Shown piece after piece: positions 1 through 6,200 of a stretch of 6,932 nucleotides of DNA. The notes below the pieces were generated by a model, which did not search any database, was not told the DNA's origin, and was given only the letters and a program-made list of their open reading frames with translations. Origin of the DNA: Cenarchaeum sp. (GTDB lineage: Archaea; Thermoproteota; Nitrososphaeria; Nitrososphaerales; Nitrosopumilaceae); assembly GCA_020027365.1 (NCBI GenBank), contig JAHRAJ010000044.1, forward strand, positions 1 to 6,932, read 5' to 3'. How positions within the stretch are numbered: the first letter of the stretch is position 1; each line of letters begins with the position of its first letter. The position numbers and the translations under genes are program-made.

Positions 1-189
1 AAATAAGGCATTCTTGCATTGGTTCCATAGAATACAGCGGTCTATCGCACATTCTGAATATGACCGTCTATGTTCTCCATCATCATATGCGATATCACAC
101 CAAACCTGTTGTGTGAGTGTATTGCAATGTGGACACGTAAACCCCTTCGCACCAACCTGCGGCTGTTAATATTCAACCATGCGGATCAT
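1..189 (-). pseudogene. N-terminal part of a zinc-ribbon, DUF4145-type protein; runs off the left edge; in-frame stop near the start
   Basis: From 165 down to 1 the minus strand is open for 55 codons and reads like a real protein start: Gly-Ala-Lys-Gly-Phe-Thr followed by CPHC (codons 11-14), then a Gln-Gln-x-Trp, and later a second Cys pair (codons 39 and 44) followed by a Trp. Two Cys pairs, with 'FTCPHC', a QQxW-like motif and a later Cys-pair-then-Trp, match the N-terminal zinc ribbon I know from DUF4145-type proteins of unknown function. There is no ATG, GTG or TTG in the open stretch. An in-frame ATG at 187-189 gives a seven-codon lead (MIRMVEY) but is cut off by TAA at 166-168. Either the gene is a pseudogene, the stop is a sequencing error, or an unusual start is used. 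The C-terminal part lies outside the window. Family placement is from motif memory; the stop and Cys pairs are read directly. Confidence 0.45.
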
Positions 190-216
190 TCAACGGATTA
201 GAATATTAAGCATACT

Positions 217-419
217 TCAAAAGTTGTTTAAACTACCCACCATATGATTCGGGACTGTTATAAACCAGTACTGGCCTCCAACTACCGCCTTAAAGTATTC
301 ACATGCCTTTAGGCCATCCTCAATATGCTGAATTTTGGTGATGTAAAAACTTCAGTTTTTTGATGATTTTTTGTAATTTTTTGTTTTTGGACAAGATCGT
401 ATGTGATGACATCTAGCCA
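217..419 (-). pseudogene. Frameshifted C-terminal gene remnant, unknown product
   Basis: Two adjacent minus-strand segments look protein-coding but lie in different frames. From 419 to 348 there are 24 open codons reading WLDVITYDLVQKQKIT and on. From 351 to 220 there are 44 open codons containing EDGLKACEYFKAVVGGQYWF, ending in TGA at 217-219. They meet at a run of five A on the plus strand (345-349). Adding one base to that run would fuse them smoothly (Glu-Val-Phe-Tyr-Ile-Thr). No start codon is available at the 5' side. The most economical reading is a decayed gene, or a homopolymer sequencing error in a live one. I do not recognise the product. An upstream 58-codon open stretch (589 to 416) could be a third piece of the same gene, again in another frame. 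Confidence 0.4.
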
Positions 420-598
420 TGCCTAGGTGTCGCCAACTTAACAGAACCGGATTCGAGGTTGTGTTCTTGCTGGGCCTCGTGATCAGGATGCAAAAAGGCG
501 GTTTGTACTGGAGCAAAGTTCTCCAAGCAATGATCATAACCGCGTTCTGAATCATCCGACCACAACCGGTTCTGTAAAGTTAGCGGGTGCTAGGCATG
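418..598. repeat. 181-bp segment bounded by 33-bp imperfect terminal inverted repeats (MITE-like)
   Basis: The sequence at 418-450 and the reverse complement of 566-598 agree at 27 of 33 positions. Both arms begin with catgcctag at the outer end and share acagaaccgg at the inner end; the mismatches cluster in the middle. Outside the arms the symmetry stops at once, as expected for transposon ends, but I see no convincing target-site duplication. The 115-bp interior contains no full gene. On the minus strand the whole segment can be read as one open stretch of 58 codons without a start codon (589 to 416), so it may be an internally deleted transposon or, less likely, a chance palindrome in a decayed gene. 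The ends do not recur around the transposase fragment further right, so that transposase is not an obvious source. Confidence 0.5.
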
Positions 599-655
599 AA
601 TCACGGCCATCTCCCAAACCCACCGGACTCATACCTAGGCCTGTGCCCGTACACT

Positions 656-961
656 CTAACCTCTTGACAGCGTGACGGTCAGCGTGCCCTTCATCCACGG
701 GTGCGGGCTACAATGGTAGGACAGGGTCGTGGTTTCCGTGAACAGAAACTCATATGATTCGCCAGGCATCACAACCCCCTCGGATCCAAACGAGCCGCTG
801 TATGGATCAGCATGACGGTGATCCGGGGTGATGGTATGTGGTACAGTGTCATCATTTGTCCATACTACAAGGTTGTTCTTAGTCAGCTCTATATTGGGCA
901 GTTTTGGCAAAAAGTTGTCGGCTTGATCGGGGCTGCCGGATCCGTCAGTCATGCTGATCAC
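656..961 (-). CDS. Cupredoxin (plastocyanin-like blue copper protein), 5' end probably lost
   Basis: This encodes a small one-domain type-1 copper protein, an electron carrier that in archaea usually works on the outer face of the membrane. Counting from the GTG at 961, the copper ligands are His42 (in VPHTIT), Cys84, His87 and Met90, in the typical order YHCSPHPWMKG; the preceding LVVWTNDD strand is also characteristic. The GTG gives 101 residues, with a second possible start at an ATG three codons later. Neither is convincing: the Val encoded by GTG sits where the first beta strand normally begins, and the frame stays open for 26 more codons, to 1039, with protein-like sequence (YYLPESLAKPSIDEH) but no start codon before TGA at 1040-1042. 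No signal peptide is visible, although relatives are normally exported. The domain is intact, but the expressed form and promoter seem to have been removed by the break next to the transposase fragment. Assignment as a cupredoxin is firm; whether the gene still works is doubtful. Confidence 0.85.
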   Translation of the reverse strand: MISMTDGSGSPDQADNFLPKLPNIELTKNNLVVWTNDDTVPHTITPDHRHADPYSGSFGSEGVVMPGESYEFLFTETTTLSYHCSPHPWMKGTLTVTLSRG

Positions 962-1087
962 GGTCTGATCGATTGGGTTGAGTATGTGCTCATCAATGGA
1001 CGGTTTGGCAAGCGATTCGGGCAGGTAGTATATCTGGGTTCATAAATAATGTCACAAATTTGGGCCCTCGAGTAGAAACAGATTTAG

Positions 1088-1801
1088 ATCACAGGCGCGG
1101 ACGTACCGCATGAGAAGCAGCCCGACGGCGCCAGATGCAGCGTCAGCAGCGTCAAGAGGATGCTAAAGATCATGAAGGTGGTGCCAAAGCTTGCGACGAC
1201 GACGCACGCCCGGTCGGCCTCGCCCGAAGAGTGCGCCGAGTGGTACGAACGCACAATGCCCGAGATTCTGCGCCTGCTAAAGGAGGGATTCAATATATGC
1301 ATCGGCGACGCGGTGATTATCAGCATGTACCGGCATGCCAAGGCGCGCGTGTATGACAAGCCCGGCAGGCTGGTGATCAGGACAATCCCGGGCAACCGCG
1401 ACAAGGAGATCATCTACAGCGTGATCACCGCCGACAGGCTCAAGATGTCGTGCAGGTGCCCGGACACAAAGACGCCATCCGTCGTGGACTTTCTCACCAG
1501 GGTGATGAACAGATTCGGCAAGGCCGTCGTCCTGATGGACCGCGCGTCGAGTCACAGGAGCGCGGAGGTAATGCAGCTGCTGGAGGAGAACATGGACAGG
1601 CTCCGGGTGATTGAGTTTCCCACCGCGTCGCCGCACCTGAGCGCGATCGAGACGTGGTGGGCGATCATGCGTGCCACCTTTGAAGACATGTACGAGTTTG
1701 ACACGATCGAGGAAAAGATGGACGCCATAATGGAATATCTCAGGACGGCGCCCGTAAACCTAGACATCTTCAAGTTTCTTGAAAACGCGAAAAAGATGTG
1801 A
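1088..1801 (+). mobile_element. IS630-type insertion sequence fragment (5' end missing)
   Basis: The transposase frame is open from just after TAG at 1085-1087. The 24 codons before the first ATG already resemble the winged-helix region of IS630/Tc1-type transposases (SVSSVKRMLKIM). The N-terminal helix-turn-helix part and the left end of the element are absent. I find no terminal inverted repeats at either side, so the limits given are only those of the recognisable coding part. The element stands head-to-head with the truncated cupredoxin gene. Confidence 0.65.
1160..1801 (+). CDS. IS630/Tc1-mariner-type DDE transposase, N-terminally truncated
   Basis: The product has 213 residues from the only available ATG, against roughly 330-350 for full IS630-family transposases, so the N-terminal DNA-binding part is missing. 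Residues 1-40 cover the end of a winged-helix region and the usual Pro-Glu-x-Leu helix. The RNase H-like catalytic core follows, with candidate metal ligands Asp50 (in CIGDA), Asp127 (in VVLMDRASSH) and Glu164 (in SAIETWW), giving a DD36E spacing. The motif FPTASPHLSAIE corresponds to the family's 'PPYSPxLNPIE'. The C-terminal half is complete and ends in a basic tail at TGA. Coding-like sequence in the same frame continues upstream to 1088 without a start, which points to a deleted 5' end. The catalytic residues are intact, but the truncated protein is unlikely to transpose by itself. Family assignment is from motifs and is fairly secure; the ATG at 1160 is a default choice. Confidence 0.75.
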   Translation: MLKIMKVVPKLATTTHARSASPEECAEWYERTMPEILRLLKEGFNICIGDAVIISMYRHAKARVYDKPGRLVIRTIPGNRDKEIIYSVITADRLKMSCRCPDTKTPSVVDFLTRVMNRFGKAVVLMDRASSHRSAEVMQLLEENMDRLRVIEFPTASPHLSAIETWWAIMRATFEDMYEFDTIEEKMDAIMEYLRTAPVNLDIFKFLENAKKM

Positions 1802-2010
1802 CAATACTTTCGATCCCGGGTATAGTAGCGCAGGCATCTCACGAGGCGGCGCCAAGGTCTGAACCAGATCCAGAACAGCGGGTCATCTCCTGCGACCAGA
1901 CCGAGCGGTTCCTGTCCAGCGGATGGCGCTTCGTGGCCTCGCTGCCGGACGGCCGCGTGGTGGTTGGGAGAAAAAGACGTGCGCAACCCGGCCCGGATCC
2001 GCAGTGGTAA
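1798..2010 (+). CDS. Small ORF of uncertain status, 70 codons
   Basis: A GTG at 1798 overlaps the transposase stop (GTGA overlap) and opens 70 codons ending in TAA at 2008-2010. The first 29 residues are low in recognisable structure. From about residue 30 there is a compact segment reading ISCDQTERFLSSGWRFVASL followed by PDGRVVVGRK, a helix-then-beta-hairpin pattern. It vaguely resembles the C-terminal tails of some archaeal proteins, including tyrosine integrases, but I cannot place it. It may be the tail of a gene interrupted by the insertion sequence, a translationally coupled small protein, or a chance frame in GC-rich DNA. The tail of the ORF runs into the first copy of a direct repeat. 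No ribosome binding site of its own is apparent. Confidence 0.3.
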   Translation: MTILSIPGIVAQASHEAAPRSEPDPEQRVISCDQTERFLSSGWRFVASLPDGRVVVGRKRRAQPGPDPQW

Positions 2011-2050
2011 TGGACCGGAAGGGGTCAGGATCCACAGTGGATCCGGACCG
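1995..2050. repeat. Two 23-bp direct repeats (33-bp period), the second forming a near-perfect palindrome
   Basis: The pattern ggatccRcagtgg-N4-ggaccg occurs at 1995-2017 and 2028-2050, with 18 of 23 positions identical and a 33-bp period. In the second copy the sequence at 2028-2044, ggatccacagtggatcc, is a perfect inverted repeat around a single central base, and with one mismatched pair it extends to 2023-2049 (ggtc at one end, gacc at the other). It lies between the end of the small plus-strand ORF and the terminator, in the gap between convergent transcription units. It could fold into a hairpin in RNA or act as a dimeric protein site; which of these applies cannot be told from the sequence. 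Confidence 0.6.
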
Positions 2051-2098
2051 TATGTGTGCAGCACAACAACGGCAGGGGCGACCGAGACCGGCCCAACA

Positions 2099-2120
2099 TT
2101 CCTTTTTTATTTTTTTATTT
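2099..2120 (+). terminator. T-rich archaeal terminator for plus-strand transcription
   Basis: The plus strand carries a T6 run (2103-2108), A, a T7 run (2110-2116), A and T3. Archaeal RNA polymerase terminates at such U-rich stretches without needing a stem. It closes the plus-strand unit (transposase fragment and small ORF) 35 bp before the end of the convergent minus-strand operon. No matching A-rich stretch in the plus strand is seen here that would serve the minus-strand operon. Confidence 0.6.
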
Positions 2121-2154
2121 CCAGCAGACAGTCGAACCGTACGTTTGATGTAAT

Positions 2155-3237
2155 CTAGCAGAATTTTTTCTCGATATATTCAATACTACTATAATAAAAC
2201 GGCAGGTAAAAAGCCCCCTTGAACAATGTAGGCAGCTTGTCACACATGGTCTTGTCCTTTATGTCAAGCCTGTACGAGTGACACTCGCGGTGGCGTTCTA
2301 GGTCGGCTACCAAGGCATCTGCGTCATACCCGGATGCGATGGGGGAACACACGACCTGATCTGCGCATCCCAGACCGTGGTAGGGCAGGCCGTAAGATTT
2401 GCCGGGATTGCATGGGTCGATATAAGGTATTTCAGAAGGCCCGAGTGACGGTTCACGCAAAATACACGAGCCAGGCGAGTATGCCGTCTCCAAGTTGTAC
2501 ATGTGCAGGGACGGCGGCCATCCCGGACTGCATGTGGTGATCATCTCTTCGACGTTTTCCCGGGTTAATTCATGCCTTGTTGTGTTGATGCCGTGGAGGG
2601 AGGCATTGTACAATGCAGGACTGCCATACGGGTATTCTTCAAACACCTCGTACGCCATGTACCGCCACCGGTGATCGCCGTCATGCCCCGCGTGTTCTGT
2701 TTCATCGTCTGCATGGGCCCATAGTGCCGTTTCAAAGGCGTCCACCCTGTGTCCTACCGGGATTTCCCGCACGGATTCCAGCAGCTGTGCAGAGGAGATG
2801 CTACCGGCTCTCCACGAATTCGTGTGCAGGAGGGCGGCACGGAGGTATTCGGTGTCGTGCGGACCATAGTCGGCGTGCAGGCTGCGGCCATCGATCTGCA
2901 GTATGTTGTACATGTCGGATGCAAACGTGTCGGCAGCCCTGTCGGAGATGTCCTTGGTTCCCGCATAGTATGACGCGATCATCCTCCCTACCATCTCGAC
3001 TGGATGGTCACGTGTGTGGATATAAAAGGAAAAAAACTCGCTGTATGGCATGTAATCGATCCCCAAATTTTCATATGGGATGAACGTCCCGTCCGCCAGA
3101 TGTATGCCTTCTGTATTATCTGCAAGACGGCGTCCGGGTTCACGTTCCACGTTTGTGACAAGTACTACCACCATGACGATTATTAGGGCGCCGGTGACCG
3201 GGGCGTATCCTAGCACGCGGTTACGGGAGCCGGACAT
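2155..3237 (-). CDS. Membrane-anchored, Cys-rich extracytoplasmic protein of unknown function
   Basis: The product has 360 residues from ATG at 3235-3237. A longer frame reaches back to 3324, but I choose the inner ATG because it is preceded by an AGAGG Shine-Dalgarno-like site six bases away and is followed directly by a membrane segment. Residues 1-12 are short and contain two Arg; residues 14-30 (VTGALIIVMVVVLVTNV) form the single hydrophobic segment, with no clear cleavage site, so a signal anchor is likely. Residues 31-230 are hydrophilic, helix-like and rich in His, Asp and Glu (for example HADDETEHAGHDGDH near 175-189). The C-terminal part has eight Cys (236, 258, 276, 291, 297, 319, 332, 360), an even number that suits disulfides outside the cell, and sequons at Asn211 and Asn218. 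I recognise no known domain or catalytic motif. The start overlaps the end of the upstream protease gene by 17 bp, so the two are cotranscribed and probably translationally coupled. A role as anchor, chaperone, inhibitor or substrate of that protease is inference. Confidence 0.8.
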   Translation of the reverse strand: MSGSRNRVLGYAPVTGALIIVMVVVLVTNVEREPGRRLADNTEGIHLADGTFIPYENLGIDYMPYSEFFSFYIHTRDHPVEMVGRMIASYYAGTKDISDRAADTFASDMYNILQIDGRSLHADYGPHDTEYLRAALLHTNSWRAGSISSAQLLESVREIPVGHRVDAFETALWAHADDETEHAGHDGDHRWRYMAYEVFEEYPYGSPALYNASLHGINTTRHELTRENVEEMITTCSPGWPPSLHMYNLETAYSPGSCILREPSLGPSEIPYIDPCNPGKSYGLPYHGLGCADQVVCSPIASGYDADALVADLERHRECHSYRLDIKDKTMCDKLPTLFKGAFYLPFYYSSIEYIEKKFC

Positions 3238-6200
3238 TGAGTGCCTCTTTTGTATTTTCCCAGGCCGTGAACACCTTCCATGTTCGCGTATTGTTGTTTG
3301 ATGAAAATGAGTGTTTTGATTCACACGCGTATGAAAACGCCTGATTGAGAGGTTGGCCGGCGGGCGCCGTGCTGTAGTTGTATATGTAGTTGAGGCCCTC
3401 GGATGGCGAGGTAAACGAGCATATTGCAGCCGTGTGCAGACCGATCAGACGGTTTTTGTTGTTGTGATGGTATATGACCGGAGCTCCACTATCTCCCATC
3501 TGGGACTTGTACTGGGCCACGCCCATGTTTGTGTGTACTCTGTCACCTGATTTATGATCCAGCATGGTGACGTTCTTGAACGCAAGCGTCCCGCTCGCCT
3601 CGTTGTGTATGCCGTATATGTTTATCCTTGCGTTTTGCGGCACGTCGGCCAGCCGGCCGTCCACCACCGTGAACGTTGACGAGTTTTGCATGCGTACCTT
3701 TGCCACGGCGGTCGTGCTGGATGATTGCAATGGTATAAAGCCGGCATCGACCGATCCCCCCTTCTCCTTCTTGATCACCCCCTGTGATGACGAGACATGC
3801 ACTTGTGGATCCGTTGGTATTAAAGCAGGTTTTAGGTGGATTGGAGCCCTTGACGGCTTTGTGTCATATGTGTAGTTTGACACGGTGTAATTGTGAACGG
3901 CGTTGAATCCGTCTATTTGCGATGTTTGTGATATCTCCAATACATGACCCGCCATGACAATGCCTGCTTTACTGCCCTTTATCGCGCCGATTGTGACGGT
4001 TCCAGTTCCGTCTTTCCTCATGTCTGTGCCGTTGGTCAAGTACTGCAGTAGCAAGTCCCCACCGTAGATGACGTCTCTTGCGCATACGATGGACGGGTTT
4101 GGCCTACCCTGGCCGGACGCGCCGCCCTCGTCGCCGCTGCTGCCGCCGGCGGTGCACTGCTGCGGCTGCTGTGTGGGAGCGGTGTACGTGACGGTGACTC
4201 GCTGGGTGTCGGTCGCGGTGTTGCCGGCGGCGTCGGTGGCCGTCCAGGTGACGGTGGTGGTGCCAACCGGGAAGACGGGGGGCGCGTCGTCGGTGACGGC
4301 TGGGGTTGTGCCCGAGTTGTCAGAGGCCGTGGGGGTGCCGAGGCTGACAGAGGACGTGCCGTTGGGCGATGAGGACCGGACGGTGAGGTCGGCGGGGGCG
4401 GTGATGGAGGGGGACACGGTGTCGGGGACCGTGATGCGGACGTCGTTCACGGCGGCCTCCTCGGAGGGCGAGCTGGAGGTGGCCGTGAACCTGATCTTGA
4501 GGTCGGTGCGGCCCAGGTGGTCCGACAGGCTGTAGGCCTCCTCGTGCCAGCGGTCGTCGGCGTTGCCGTTGTCCTGCGTCCAGTGGTATATGGTCTTCCA
4601 AGAGCCGGCCTTGTAAAGCTCGATCTTGAGGCCCTCGTCGCCGTCCATGCTACGGTCGACAAACCTACCAAACTCGAGGTAGGCCCAGGTGTGGCCGCGC
4701 AGGTCGATGGTCTGTCTGGTGGTCATCACGCAGGTGTCATCGCAGTTGTCGGCCTCGGCTACGCGGTCCGTTGTGGTGTACAGGGGCGGGTTGCGGTTGG
4801 ACTCGTCGAACGTGTGGGCCCTCCAGTCGCCGTCGCCCGTAAGGGTCCACTTGGAGGAGAGGGTCCCGTCAAACGTGTCCGAGAACAGTGGGGCGCCGGT
4901 TGAGGGGACGGTGACGGGGGTTGGATTTACGCCGGCGGGGACGGGGGCGCGGTAGGTCAGCTTGACGCGCTGGGTGTCGGTCGCGGTGTTGCCGGCGGCG
5001 TCGGTGGCCGTCCAGGTGACGGTGGTGGTCCTGCCCACCGGGAAGGCGGGCGGGGCGTTGTTTGTGACCTTGGGGGCTGTGCCAGAGTTGTCCGAGGCCG
5101 TGGGGGTGCCCAAGGTGACGGCGGCGGGGGTCTTGCTGGTGACGGTGCGGATGATATCGGCCGGCGCGGTGATCCGGGGCGGGGTGGTGTCGGCGGGGGG
5201 CGCGGCGGAGCCGGACGCCACGACCCGGACGTCGTTCACGGCGGCCTCCTCGGAGGGCGAGCTGGAGGTGGCCGTGAACCTGATCTTGAGGTCGGTGCGG
5301 CCCAGGTGGGAGGACAGGCTGTAGGCCTCTTTGTGCCAGCGGTCGTCGTCGTGGCCCCCGTTGTCGGTCCAGTGGTATACGGTGTTCCAGATGCCGGCCC
5401 TGTACAGCTCCACGCGGAGGCCCTCGTTGTTGTCAAGGCTGCGGTCTATGAAGCGTCCAAACTCGAGATAGGCCCAGCTCTTGCCGCGCAGGTCGATCGA
5501 CGAGCGGGTCGTCATGATGCAGGTGCTGTCGCAGTTGTCCGACTCTGCCACGCGGTCCGCCGCGGTGTACAGGGGGGCGTTGCGGTGGGACTCGTCAAAG
5601 GTGTGGGCCCTCCAGTTGCCGTCGCCCGACAGGACCCACTTTGAGAGCGAGCCCTCGAAGGTGTCCGAGAACAGGTTTGTGCCCGAGGACGGGATCGTCG
5701 CCGGGGCGGGGTTTATGGATGTGGGGGGCGGCGGGGGCGCAGGCGCCGGGTTTGTGGGGGCGGTGGGGCGGTTGTGTATCACGGTGACGCGCTGGGTGTC
5801 CGTGGCGGTGTTGCCCGCGGCGTCGGTGGCCGTCCAGGTGACGGTGGTGGTGCCCACCCTGAACGGCGACTGGGGGCTGTGCGCGACCGTGGGCGCTATT
5901 CCCGAGTTGTCAGAGGCCGTGGCCGACCCCAGGTTTATGTAGATGACCGTGACTCTGTCGCCGGTTACCGTGCGGGTGATGTCGGCCGGCGCGGTGATCG
6001 TGGGAGGGGTGGTGTCGGCGGGGGCCGAGGTCGGGAGGGCATACCCCCCGTTGTTGATGATCCGGGCGTATATGGTGCAGCTGCTGTGGGTGTGGGTCGG
6101 CAGGCACTCCTTTTTGTACTTGCCGTAATAGTAGCATACGGTGTTGTTGACCGAGTTGCCGGTGCAGGGATCGGCCGTGCTCAGGACGGAGCCGACGGCG

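Noticed and set aside
352..555. A 67-codon minus-strand frame starting with ATG at 555
   Set aside because: Its composition is not protein-like across the inverted-repeat element, it ends in a Lys/Asn-rich tail from an A-rich run, and other frames over the same bases read better.
1069..1080. Adjacent ApaI and XhoI sites that resemble a vector polylinker near the suspected breakpoint
   Set aside because: Only about 11 bases match and the flanks do not continue as any polylinker I know; chance is the simpler explanation.
3238..3324. A longer start for the membrane protein (30 more codons, from 3324)
   Set aside because: The extra residues are basic and unlike a signal sequence, they lie wholly within the protease coding region, and the inner ATG has a ribosome binding site and a proper membrane anchor.
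4184..6016. Regularly recurring repeats resembling an array such as CRISPR
   Set aside because: The repeats are long, in frame and separated by coding modules; they are protein domains, and there are no short identical repeats with unique spacers.
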